DNA of 38,795 nucleotides. Source: an uncultured Clostridia bacterium (lineage in GTDB: Bacteria > Bacillota > Clostridia > Peptostreptococcales > Anaerovoracaceae). Shown here piece by piece: positions 31,927 through 38,795 of this stretch; within the stretch, counting starts at the first letter, position 1, and the number at the start of each line of letters is the position of its first letter. Location: NCBI GenBank assembly GCA_934234035.1, contig CAKQHH010000016.1, positions 1 through 38,795 of the forward strand, in the 5' to 3' direction. The position numbers were made by a program, and so were the translations under genes. Below the pieces are notes generated by a model. That model worked only from the letters and a program-made list of their open reading frames with translations, was not told where the DNA came from and made no database searches.

Positions 31927-32721
31927 ATGAAAGAAAAAAAGGAAAAGGAATCCGCCAAATCCGTCATCATCAATTCGGTGGATCGAAGCATCGACATCTT
32001 GGAATATCTCTTTCGTCAGGGAAACGATACATCCATTTCCCAGATCAGCAAAGATTTAGACATATATAAAAGTACCGTATTCCGTACCTTGGCCACGCTG
32101 GAGAATCGAGGATACGTGGTGCAAAACAAGAATTCCGATCAGTATTCCATCGGACCGAAGCTATATGCCTACAGCACCCTTCCCCACGACGATATTATCA
32201 CCGAGAGCGTGCGGCCGCTGCTGCAGGAAATCAGTGATGCATACGGGGAATGCGTTACCTACGGAATTCTGGAGCAGGAATGGAACGGAATGTATGCGAA
32301 CGTTCCCCTCATCACCATCGAATCCACTCACAACCTGGGACTTTCCCGGAAAATCTCCAACCAAACGGAGTGCTACTGTGCCTCTCTGGGAAAGTGCCTC
32401 CTGGCATTCACGGAAAATGTAAACCTGGATGTATATAAGAATGCGGAATTCACGCCGTTTACGGAACATACCATCACCAACTACGAAGATTTGATGAGAG
32501 AATTGGAGAAGGTGCGGTATCAGGGATATGCGGTGGATGCGGAAGAACGTGAAATCGGACTGTACTGCCTGGGGGTTCCGGTGCTGAACGGTCACGGGAA
32601 TGCCGTTGCGGCTATCAGTATTTCCGGTCCGAAATCCAGAGTCAAGGACGAGCATTTTGAAGAAAAAATTACATTGATGAAAGAAATCAGTGCCCGGATT
32701 ACCCGGGAGGTTTATCTGTAA
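31927..32721 (+). CDS. IclR-family transcriptional regulator
   Basis: The 264-residue product has the family architecture: an N-terminal winged helix-turn-helix (about 14-80: SVDRSIDILEYLF, ISQISKDLDIYKSTVFRTLATLENRGYV) and a C-terminal effector-binding GAF-like domain (about 90-264: SLGKCLLAF, VDAEEREIGLYCLGVPVLNGHGNAVAAISISGP). These regulators sense small organic acids or related metabolites. It neighbours an oxidoreductase operon and nhaC that share a 15-base palindrome of IclR-type geometry, so they are its likely targets. AGAGGT precedes the ATG; a terminator follows. Confidence 0.93.
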   Translation: MKEKKEKESAKSVIINSVDRSIDILEYLFRQGNDTSISQISKDLDIYKSTVFRTLATLENRGYVVQNKNSDQYSIGPKLYAYSTLPHDDIITESVRPLLQEISDAYGECVTYGILEQEWNGMYANVPLITIESTHNLGLSRKISNQTECYCASLGKCLLAFTENVNLDVYKNAEFTPFTEHTITNYEDLMRELEKVRYQGYAVDAEEREIGLYCLGVPVLNGHGNAVAAISISGPKSRVKDEHFEEKITLMKEISARITREVYL

Positions 32722-32726
32722 TTCAA

Positions 32727-32763
32727 CGACGCTGCGGGGAACCGCGGCGCCGTTTTCTTTTGT
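32727..32763 (+). terminator. Terminator of the IclR gene
   Basis: A GC-rich 11-bp stem (32727-32737 with 32742-32752), with one mismatch and one G-T wobble, then TTTTCTTTT. It begins 6 bases after the stop codon. Confidence 0.85.
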
Positions 32764-32812
32764 AAAAAAAGCACGATAATAGGGTAGGAATCTCAAGGAC
32801 TCCTACCCTATT
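32764..32812 (-). terminator. Terminator of the 2-oxoacid oxidoreductase operon
   Basis: A perfect 12-bp stem (32778-32789 with 32801-32812). On the minus strand seven T residues follow after a 7-base gap, so the T-run is slightly distant. Confidence 0.65.
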
Positions 32813-32855
32813 ACCGTTAAAACACTATTTCAAAACACTTCAGTGAATCATTCCG

Positions 32856-33410
32856 TTAAGCATTCTTTCCGGCAGCCAGCATCTTCTTGTTGCCTTCGTT
32901 GAACTTACCCTTTCCATGGGACTCAAAGTATTTGCACATGGACGCTTCGAACTCGTCATAAGTGAACAGTCCGGATTCGGAAGCCAGTTTACCCAGAAGA
33001 ACCAGATTGGCATTTCCGCCTCTTCCCTGCTCCGTTGCGATATCCGTTGCCGGAATCTCAACGACGCGAACGTCTTCACGACGCTTTACGTCCTGATCCA
33101 GGGCGTTCTTGTTGATGTACATTACGCCATCCTTCGGCATCGCTGCTTCGTATCTTTCTACCGAAGCCTCTACCACCGGACCGTCGTTCTTCATCAGGAA
33201 TACGATATCCGGATGATCCGCATATGGAGAAGCGATCTTCTCATCACTGATAATTACGTTGCATTCGGAATATCCGCCACGCATTTCATTTCCGTATTTG
33301 CAGGTCCAAGTGCACTGCAGGTTCTTGTCTACAGCTGCTTCCATAAGGAGTTTACCAACTGTCAGGACACCCTGTCCGCCCAGTCCTACGCAGATAATAC
33401 GTCTAACCAT
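32856..33410 (-). CDS. 2-oxoacid:ferredoxin oxidoreductase, gamma subunit
   Basis: The 184-residue product carries the gamma-domain start IICVGLGGQGVLTVGKLL and the CTWTCKYGNEMRGG segment (about 34-47). The ATG at 33410 was chosen because AAGGAGG lies 8 bases upstream; the frame extends nine codons earlier into the gap after the beta gene. With the upstream delta, alpha and beta genes it completes a four-subunit enzyme that decarboxylates a 2-oxoacid to an acyl-CoA and reduces ferredoxin. Confidence 0.93.
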   Translation of the reverse strand: MVRRIICVGLGGQGVLTVGKLLMEAAVDKNLQCTWTCKYGNEMRGGYSECNVIISDEKIASPYADHPDIVFLMKNDGPVVEASVERYEAAMPKDGVMYINKNALDQDVKRREDVRVVEIPATDIATEQGRGGNANLVLLGKLASESGLFTYDEFEASMCKYFESHGKGKFNEGNKKMLAAGKNA

Positions 33411-33426
33411 CTTTTGTTCCTCCTTC

Positions 33427-34152
33427 TTATCTGTCAATTACTTCGCCAAGTTCATATACCTTGGAAACCACTTCATCGATATGCTTCATGGAATCTACCG
33501 GTGTCATGTGCCAGTTTGTCGGGCACGGTACCAGTACTTCTACCAAGGAGAAACCTTTTCCGGCCTGCTGTTTCTCAATTGCCTTCCGTACCGCTTTCTT
33601 GGTACGGTTGATGTTTGCCGGGCTGGTTACGGATGTACGAGCCAGATAAGCGATATCCATGCCCTTCATCAGTTTGAATACATCGGTATTCTCACCGTTG
33701 TCAACGAAGTTTCTTCCTGCCGGTGTGGATGCGGTCTTCTGACCAATCATTGTGGTCGGAGCCAGCTGCCCGCCGGTCATTCCGAATACGGTGTTGTTCA
33801 TTACGAACATGGTTACGTTCTCGTTTCTCAGTGCTGCGGACGTGGTCTCTCCCAGACCGATCGCATACGCACCGCCGTCACCGGCAATGGTGAGAATGTT
33901 TTTATCCGGACGAACTCTCTTCATTGCGGTGAGTGCCGCACCCATCTTTCCGTGTGGCGGAACGATGGCATCCACGTTCATCCAGAACTGGAACTGGTGG
34001 TTACAACCGATATCAGAGCAAATGATGGTGTCGCTTACGATGTCCATCTCCTCCAGAACTTCTGCAAGAATTCTGTTGAAGATTCCGTGGCCGCATCCGC
34101 CGCAGAAACGGCTCTCATCATAAAATAACTCAGGTGCTTTCTTTGTAGCCAT
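33427..34152 (-). CDS. 2-oxoacid:ferredoxin oxidoreductase, beta (thiamine diphosphate) subunit
   Basis: The 241-residue product has FCGGCGHG near the N-terminus, C45/C50 (ICSDIGCNHQFQ), and the thiamine diphosphate/Mg motif GDGGAYAIGLGE (91-102) ending in NN (119-120). It overlaps the alpha gene by one base (TAATG), so the two chains are made in equal amounts. It lacks a C-terminal domain with extra clusters, as expected for a four-subunit enzyme. Confidence 0.94.
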   Translation of the reverse strand: MATKKAPELFYDESRFCGGCGHGIFNRILAEVLEEMDIVSDTIICSDIGCNHQFQFWMNVDAIVPPHGKMGAALTAMKRVRPDKNILTIAGDGGAYAIGLGETTSAALRNENVTMFVMNNTVFGMTGGQLAPTTMIGQKTASTPAGRNFVDNGENTDVFKLMKGMDIAYLARTSVTSPANINRTKKAVRKAIEKQQAGKGFSLVEVLVPCPTNWHMTPVDSMKHIDEVVSKVYELGEVIDR

Positions 34153-35228
34153 TAGTATACCTCCTCTTCGTCCTTGCCTTCGAAGACTTCTTTCGCAAAC
34201 GCCATAACCTCGTCTACGGTATGGATTCTCGGTTCGTCTACTGTCATGGCATATGTATTGAACTTTCCTTTAGTGTGAATAATTACGTCTTCACGCATCT
34301 GTCCCATCATGTTCACTTCGACCGTTACGATACCCTTGCAGGTTTCCGGAATCTCGTCGAATGCCTTGCTTGGGAACGGCCACAGGGTAATCGGACGAAT
34401 CAGGCCCAGCTTGAAGCCTTCTGCTCTCGCTCTGGTAACCGCTTCCTGTGCAACTCTGGAGGAAATACCGTATGCAACCAGTACAACATCGGCATCCTCA
34501 ACCTGGAAGCTTTCCCATCTCTGTTCTTCTTCCGAGATTTTTCTCATCTTTGCCAGGTATTTGTGGTTCCATTCCTGAACCGGCTCGAAGTAAGTTACGT
34601 CGGTTGCAACCTTGTGGTCCTCGCCCGGCTTCACACCGCTGATGGTCCAATCCAGGTCGTCCAGACCGTATTCCTTCATTTCCGGAAGAACCACCGGCTC
34701 CATCATCTGACCGATAGTACCATCGGACAGCAGGCATACCGGATGCCGATACTTCTCTGCCAACTCAAATGCTTCATAAGCCATATCACAAGATTCCTGA
34801 ACGGAGTTCGGTGCCAGTACGATCAGGTGGTAGTCACCGTTTCCACCGCACTTTACTGCCTGCCAGTAGTTATCCTGACCTGCAGAAATAAAACCATCAC
34901 CAATTCCGAAACGCTGAACGCATGCTACTACGCATGGGATTTCAGCGGATACCCAGTAAGCGATTCCTTCCTGATACAGGGAGAATCCCGGACCGGATGT
35001 GGAAGTGAAAGCACGGGAGCCCAGACAGCGAGCTGCGAAGGTCATATTAACGCTTTCGATTTCGGAAGCACCCTGAATGAATACTCCGCCTACTTCCTTC
35101 TGTCTCCAAGACATCCACTGCAGAATTTCAGACTGTGGAGTAATCGGATATCCCGCATAAAAACGACAACCGCCACGGATGGCACCTTCTGCCATCGCCT
35201 CGTTGCCCTTCATGATTCTTTTTTCCAT
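34152..35228 (-). CDS. 2-oxoacid:ferredoxin oxidoreductase, alpha subunit (VorB-like)
   Basis: The 358-residue product contains domains I and II of the alpha chain: MKGNEAMAEGAIRGGCRFYAGYPITPQSEI (pyrimidine-binding side), SGPGFSLYQEGIAYW, NGDYHLIVLAPNSVQESCDMAYEAFELAEKYRHPV and GTIGQMMEPV. These segments read most like clostridial subunits annotated as 3-methyl-2-oxobutanoate (2-ketoisovalerate) oxidoreductase VorB. The substrate is therefore probably a branched-chain or related 2-oxoacid, but 2-oxoglutarate cannot be excluded. It follows the ferredoxin-type subunit by 22 bases. Confidence 0.92.
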   Translation of the reverse strand: MEKRIMKGNEAMAEGAIRGGCRFYAGYPITPQSEILQWMSWRQKEVGGVFIQGASEIESVNMTFAARCLGSRAFTSTSGPGFSLYQEGIAYWVSAEIPCVVACVQRFGIGDGFISAGQDNYWQAVKCGGNGDYHLIVLAPNSVQESCDMAYEAFELAEKYRHPVCLLSDGTIGQMMEPVVLPEMKEYGLDDLDWTISGVKPGEDHKVATDVTYFEPVQEWNHKYLAKMRKISEEEQRWESFQVEDADVVLVAYGISSRVAQEAVTRARAEGFKLGLIRPITLWPFPSKAFDEIPETCKGIVTVEVNMMGQMREDVIIHTKGKFNTYAMTVDEPRIHTVDEVMAFAKEVFEGKDEEEVY

Positions 35229-35250
35229 AATGTCGTATCCTCCTTACAAC

Positions 35251-35448
35251 CTATAAAATTTCGAAAACCAGATCCGGGCACATGGTGTAGCAGCATCCAC
35301 ACTGTACGCACTTCTCCGAATCCACCTGCGGTACCAGATAACCCTTTGCGTTCACCTCCGATGATACGCTCAAAGCACCAGGCTTGCAGTTGGCAATGCA
35401 AAGATAGCAACCCTTGCAATGTTCAACGTTCAACTTGATTTTCTCCAT
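35251..35448 (-). CDS. 2-oxoacid:ferredoxin oxidoreductase, delta subunit (2[4Fe-4S] ferredoxin)
   Basis: The 65-residue product has two full cluster motifs, C11-x2-C14-x2-C17-x3-C21 and C47-x2-C50-x2-C53-x3-C57, so it should carry electrons from the thiamine site to soluble ferredoxin. The ATG at 35448 starts just before the conserved domain, with AAAGGA about 11 bases upstream; the open frame reaches 42 codons further into the leader and over the promoter, which is not credible. It is the first gene of the operon, with order delta-alpha-beta-gamma. Confidence 0.93.
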   Translation of the reverse strand: MEKIKLNVEHCKGCYLCIANCKPGALSVSSEVNAKGYLVPQVDSEKCVQCGCCYTMCPDLVFEIL

Positions 35449-35516
35449 GATCAGAACCGTCCTTTCCAACAATTTTCGCGTTCTTAAAGAAATATCTTTT
35501 TTAATCTGTTCCACTC

Positions 35517-35535
35517 TATAGAACGATGTTCTATA
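35517..35535. promoter_or_regulatory. Operator downstream of the oxidoreductase promoter
   Basis: TATAGAACGATGTTCTATA is a perfect palindrome with 8-base arms around a 3-base centre. It starts 9 bases after the -10, covering roughly +3 to +21, where a bound repressor would block transcription. The inner 15 bases match the site before nhaC in both arms. Confidence 0.75.
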
Positions 35536-35544
35536 ATTTACCTT

Positions 35545-35574
35545 ATTATAGCATCTCCACCAAGTCCGCGTCAA
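35545..35574 (-). promoter_or_regulatory. Promoter of the 2-oxoacid oxidoreductase operon
   Basis: On the minus strand TTGACG (35569-35574), 18 bases, consensus TATAAT (35545-35550). Predicted start near 35538; the leader of about 90 bases begins inside the operator. Confidence 0.82.
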
Positions 35575-35640
35575 CCGGTAGCACGATTTTTCCTATTTTT
35601 CTTTTATCCCCATTTCCATCGTCCCGTGAATCCGCCTACT

Positions 35641-35688
35641 GAAAAAGGACAGATGTCTTGCGCCGGTAAAGCAAGAACACCTGTCCTC
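35641..35688 (-). terminator. Terminator of nhaC
   Basis: A long stem (16-17 bases per arm, one wobble and one bulge; arms about 35646-35661 and 35671-35687) followed by TTTTT on the minus strand, 17 bases after the nhaC stop. Confidence 0.88.
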
Positions 35689-35704
35689 ATTTATGATGTG
35701 CCGA

Positions 35705-37135
35705 TCAGTCCACAATGTCTTCCGGAGACACCTGACTTCTCTTCCGAATGGTAAAGCCCGTAAAAGCAAATACGATGGCCACCAGTGGGTTTACGAGATT
35801 CAGGAAGCTGTACGGCAGGTAGTCCAGTGTCGGCACGTTCAAGTACGTGCTCATGGCCACCGCGCAGGTCGTCCACGGAATCAGCGGGGACGTCATCGTT
35901 CCGAAATCCTCTAGCGTTCGGGACAGATTCTGCGGAGCCAAATCTCTTTTTTCATACTCGTCCTTATACATTCTTCCGGTCAGCAGAATGGACAGGTACT
36001 GCTCTCCGCATACCAGGTTCACGAACACTGCCGTAATTCCCGTTGCGGTAATCAGTCCTCCGGTTCCCTTCGCCACCTTCAGGATGTGGTTCGCGATGCA
36101 TGCCAGCATACCGGAGCTGTGCATGATGCCTCCGAATGTCAGGGAACACAGAATCAGCGAAACGGTCCACATCATGTTCTGCAGTCCGCCCTTGGACAAA
36201 AGCTCGTCCAACGCCTTGTTTCCGGTCTCACAGGAGTATCCGTAGCTCAGTACGGTACCGATTTCCTCTATGCCCTGTCCCTGCACCAGAAGAGCACAGA
36301 ATACGCCCAGCAGCATGCTGGCTACCAGTCCCGGAATAGCCGGAATCTTGAAACAGATCATGAGAATCAGCAGCAGCAGCGGAAGCACCAGCAGCGGTGA
36401 AATCACGAACTGTTCTTTGAGGGATACCAGTACGGCGGAAATTTCCGACTCCGAAGAAACTTTTCCGGAGAATCGGGTATTCAGAACCATATAGCCGATA
36501 ATCGCAAGGGCATAGCTGGTTCCTGCGGTGTATACCATGTGTCGGATGTGCGCAAACAGCGTGGTGCCCGATACCGCCGGAGCTAAGTTCGTAGTATCCG
36601 AGAACGGAGACATCTTATCCCCGAAGTACGCTGCGGATACCACTGCGCCTGCCGTCACCGCCGGCGGAATTCCCATTCCGGAGCCGATGCCCACCATGGC
36701 AACGCCCAAGGTTCCCGCGGTAGTCCAGGCGCTTCCCGTTGCCACCGCCACGATGGAACATACCAGCAGGCAGGTGACCAAGAAAAACTTCGGTGACAGA
36801 ATTTTCAGCCCGTAGTAAATCAATGACGGTACGATGCCCCCGGCAATCCAGGATCCGATGATCATTCCGATAAAACACGCAATCAGAATCGCCTGCATGG
36901 CGTTCTGAATGGAATCGATAATGCCCTTCTCGATGGTATCCCATTTGTTCTTCAAGATTACCACGGCGATAAATGCGGCGATGATGGATGCAAAAATCAG
37001 CGGAATCTGCACATCCAGGTTGAATATTCGCAACGACCCATAGAGCAATATAAATATCGCAACGATTGGAATCAGGGATATTCCCAAATTTGGCGTACGT
37101 GGATTTCCGTCTGCAATCCGATTCTTCTTTTCCAT
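35705..37135 (-). CDS. nhaC: Na+/H+ antiporter, NhaC family
   Basis: The 476-residue product has about 12 membrane segments and NhaC features: GMIIGSWIAGGIVPSLIYYG, ATGSAWTTAGTLGVAMVGIG, the SAAYFGDKMSPFSDTTNLAPA signature (about 166-186) and DFGTMTSPLIPWTTC. It exchanges internal Na+ (or an organic substrate, since MleN-type malate-lactate antiporters belong here) for H+. Multiple GGAGGAGG repeats precede the ATG. The promoter carries the same palindrome as the oxidoreductase operon, suggesting joint control. Confidence 0.9.
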   Translation of the reverse strand: MEKKNRIADGNPRTPNLGISLIPIVAIFILLYGSLRIFNLDVQIPLIFASIIAAFIAVVILKNKWDTIEKGIIDSIQNAMQAILIACFIGMIIGSWIAGGIVPSLIYYGLKILSPKFFLVTCLLVCSIVAVATGSAWTTAGTLGVAMVGIGSGMGIPPAVTAGAVVSAAYFGDKMSPFSDTTNLAPAVSGTTLFAHIRHMVYTAGTSYALAIIGYMVLNTRFSGKVSSESEISAVLVSLKEQFVISPLLVLPLLLLILMICFKIPAIPGLVASMLLGVFCALLVQGQGIEEIGTVLSYGYSCETGNKALDELLSKGGLQNMMWTVSLILCSLTFGGIMHSSGMLACIANHILKVAKGTGGLITATGITAVFVNLVCGEQYLSILLTGRMYKDEYEKRDLAPQNLSRTLEDFGTMTSPLIPWTTCAVAMSTYLNVPTLDYLPYSFLNLVNPLVAIVFAFTGFTIRKRSQVSPEDIVD

Positions 37136-37196
37136 TGTTCTCTCCTCCTCCTAATTACACCATGGGGGAGAGTCCTCCATTCTCGCCCCGTGAAAT

Positions 37197-37211
37197 TAGA
37201 ACGTTGTTCTA
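37197..37211. promoter_or_regulatory. Operator downstream of the nhaC promoter
   Basis: TAGAACGTTGTTCTA has perfect 6-base arms and a 3-base centre, the same arms as the palindrome before the oxidoreductase operon. It begins 12 bases after the -10. Confidence 0.72.
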
Positions 37212-37223
37212 TTTTGTGACCAA

Positions 37224-37252
37224 ATTATAGCATAGCCACGACAAGTTCAAAA
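37224..37252 (-). promoter_or_regulatory. Promoter of nhaC
   Basis: Consensus TATAAT (37224-37229) on the minus strand. The -35 is imperfect: TTTTGA at 17 bases or TTGAAC at 15 bases. The start would be about 37217, just before the operator. Confidence 0.65.
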
Positions 37253-37387
37253 CACATGTTATTAATTTCACTTTTCCGCCCCACGCTGAATTCTGCTGTA
37301 CCCCTTGCAAAGCATGGGTTTAATTCATTTTAAATTTTGATTTAAAAGATTTTATAACATCGGGTTTTGGGTCGTTTCCATAAAAGC

Positions 37388-37421
37388 AAAAGAAAAATGC
37401 GATCTTCCGCAGAAGAACGCA
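37388..37421 (-). terminator. Terminator of the MFS transporter gene
   Basis: A 10-base stem with one mismatch (37398-37407 with 37412-37421), loop of 4, then TTTTTCTTTT on the minus strand. Confidence 0.8.
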
Positions 37422-37466
37422 CTTTTCCGTGTCGTTATAGGGTTTGCTTAATTCATCATTTAACGC

Positions 37467-38795
37467 TTATTTCCCGTTGTATTCCACATCCTTGCCCGCT
37501 GCAAGACGCGCCTGATTCCGCTTGTGCAGACGGATAATCAGGATTGCATCCAGCAATCCCAAGATTAAAACTACCAGCTGGAATGTGAACATTCTGGTGT
37601 ACGCAGTAACTGCCGGCAGGGTATCCAGCCAATGGCTGAATAATGTGAACTGAAAGATATCCGGAGAGAATCCCAGAATCGCCGCAATACCGGTGGTGGT
37701 TGCAGTAAGAGCTGCCGGAATTCCGCATTCTCCGATAACCGCATAGTATCCTCTGCCGGCAAAGCAAACAAAGGAAAGTCCAATTATCACGAATATAACG
37801 AATGCAGCAGAGGAATTCTCGTTTGCACCGAACAGCATGTACAGCAGTCCGATAATTGACAGTACATAAACGATAATCAGATTCTTCGCCGGAGATTTCA
37901 GCCTGGTCGCAATCTCTCCGCCTACCGGTGCTCCAAGCATCTGACAGCCGTACGTTCTGAAGATTGCCGCCCATCCGGCGATAACAACCGGAATACCCAG
38001 TACGTCCGAGAAGTACGGTGTGAAGTACGTCAGTGTCGTCTTAAAGGAGTATACCGCAAAGATACAGAATGCGAACATCCAGGTTTCCTTGTGGCACACT
38101 ACCGAAAGAATTTCCTTCACCGCATTGTGATTCTCTTTATCCTTCTTGCTGGCAGCCGCTTCTGCTCTGTTTGCCTCCAGCATCTCCTTGGTCGGATTCG
38201 GAATAACAAAGAACAATGCAATGAAAATGACTACGGACATTGCGATGTTGGCAACAACGGTTGCTTTAATTCCATTTTCGCCTTCTCCCGCATACTGGAA
38301 TGCCACCATCATCAAAGAAGACAACACGATATTGAAGATGCCGATGCAGGTTTCGTTCAAACCGTATGCTCTCCCCTGTTCACTGTCCGGCCACATCATA
38401 CGAATAATCTTAACCTGTGTCGGGAAGTTGAACATCAGGGATGCTATAGCGAAACCGAACCACATCGCAATGCACCACACGTAGGAATGGGGATTCAGCA
38501 GGAAGCCTACCGCAAATACCGCATTCAGCACGATGGAAAGCAGATAAATCGTCTTATAGTTGAAGCGGTCTGCAAACCATCCCCCAAACGGTGCCAAAAT
38601 AACATTTCCCAGTCCGTAAACGGAAAGTAAGAAGCTCATCTTGGTTCCGGAAATATCCAAGAATTCGCGAAACGGTTCATACCAGGTGTACTGAAGATAC
38701 GGTACCAAATATACAACAGCCCAGCCGGCACCCAGTGTCAACATAGCAATTGTCAGCCGCAGCTTACTCATCTTAATGTAACTAGTATTTTCCAC
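37467..38795 (-). CDS. MFS transporter, 5' end at the window edge
   Basis: At least 434-442 residues with 12 predicted membrane segments and a charged cytoplasmic loop in the middle (about 205-228, EANRAEAAASKKDKENH). The motif GGWFADRFNYK after helix 2 is the MFS A-motif. Start is uncertain: a GTG is the last codon in the window (38795) and an ATG lies at 38771 without a visible ribosome binding site; the true start may be outside. Substrate unknown; sugar-phosphate or organic-anion carriers are possible. It has its own terminator and may belong to the same regulon as nhaC, but its promoter is not in view. Confidence 0.85.
   Translation of the reverse strand: MENTSYIKMSKLRLTIAMLTLGAGWAVVYLVPYLQYTWYEPFREFLDISGTKMSFLLSVYGLGNVILAPFGGWFADRFNYKTIYLLSIVLNAVFAVGFLLNPHSYVWCIAMWFGFAIASLMFNFPTQVKIIRMMWPDSEQGRAYGLNETCIGIFNIVLSSLMMVAFQYAGEGENGIKATVVANIAMSVVIFIALFFVIPNPTKEMLEANRAEAAASKKDKENHNAVKEILSVVCHKETWMFAFCIFAVYSFKTTLTYFTPYFSDVLGIPVVIAGWAAIFRTYGCQMLGAPVGGEIATRLKSPAKNLIIVYVLSIIGLLYMLFGANENSSAAFVIFVIIGLSFVCFAGRGYYAVIGECGIPAALTATTTGIAAILGFSPDIFQFTLFSHWLDTLPAVTAYTRMFTFQLVVLILGLLDAILIIRLHKRNQARLAAGKDVEYNGK

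Larger units (their letters stand above)
37136..37466. other. 331-base gap between nhaC and the MFS gene
   Basis: This gap holds the nhaC ribosome binding site and leader (including a GC hairpin, about 37165-37190, arms GGGG-GAGA/TCTC-CCCC), the operator (37197-37211), the nhaC promoter (37224-37252) and the terminator of the MFS gene (37388-37421). I see no coding sequence in the AT-rich middle (about 37260-37380). Confidence 0.7.

Noticed and set aside
35517..35535. TAGAAC-N3-GTTCTA read as a LexA/SOS box
   Set aside because: The Gram-positive SOS box has a 4-base centre between GAAC and GTTC; both copies here have 3. Neither downstream operon is a DNA-damage function, and the IclR-type 6-3-6 geometry fits better.
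1..38795. CRISPR arrays, insertion sequences, prophage or attachment sites
   Set aside because: No regularly spaced repeats, transposase or integrase motifs, or terminal inverted repeats were seen by eye. The gaps are filled by promoters and terminators.

Overview
The window reads as a chromosomal segment of an anaerobic Gram-positive bacterium of the Clostridia (Bacillota), with moderate GC content. The evidence is a PolC-type replicase, the frr-uppS-cdsA-dxr-rseP-ispG-polC gene order, RNase Y, NrdR, a leader-controlled infC-rpmI-rplT operon, strong AGGAGG-type ribosome binding sites, and a ferredoxin-linked 2-oxoacid oxidoreductase that suggests amino-acid fermentation. I cannot name the genus. 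Almost everything looks vertically inherited: I see no insertion sequence, prophage, CRISPR array or obvious pseudogene.

Layout. Positions 1-300 hold the start of an unidentified gene and a tRNA-Ser(GGA) with its own promoter and terminator. Positions 483-12551 (minus strand) carry nifS-like, thiI, pyrH, frr, uppS, cdsA, dxr, rseP, ispG and polC, which cover tRNA thiolation, UMP supply, ribosome recycling, MEP isoprenoid and phospholipid precursors, a site-2 protease and the replicase. PolC is unusual because its proofreading exonuclease insertion is missing. Positions 12641-15801 hold rny as its own transcript and a radC plus MinD-like pair. Positions 15975-18764 hold a four-gene unit (membrane-anchored trigger-factor-like foldase, nrdR, cmk, unknown membrane protein). 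Positions 18902-20392 hold infC-rpmI-rplT plus a small membrane protein, behind a leader with a terminator/antiterminator and with an ATT start codon for infC. maf lies on the plus strand at 20462-21064.

Positions 21090-28639 are a tightly coupled nine-gene Mrp/Mbh-type cation/proton antiporter operon with a split MrpA and three antiporter-type subunits. Diverging from it is a radical SAM gene followed by lexA (28828-30318). A uracil permease (30417-31685) and an IclR-family regulator (31927-32721) diverge from each other. The right end holds a 2-oxoacid:ferredoxin oxidoreductase of VorDABC type (32856-35448), an NhaC-type Na+/H+ antiporter (35705-37135) and an MFS transporter running off the window end.

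The main regulatory observation is that the oxidoreductase operon and the nhaC gene share an almost identical palindrome, TAGAAC-N3-GTTCTA, just downstream of the -10 box. Its 6-3-6 geometry is that of known IclR-family operators, and an IclR regulator sits next door. This suggests a small local regulon coupling oxidation of a 2-oxoacid to sodium/proton exchange. Other items worth attention are the exonuclease-less PolC, the radical SAM-lexA pair with a LexA-box-like palindrome over its -35, a promoter embedded in a terminator hairpin upstream of radC, and a MinD-like ATPase with Arg in place of the signature Lys.
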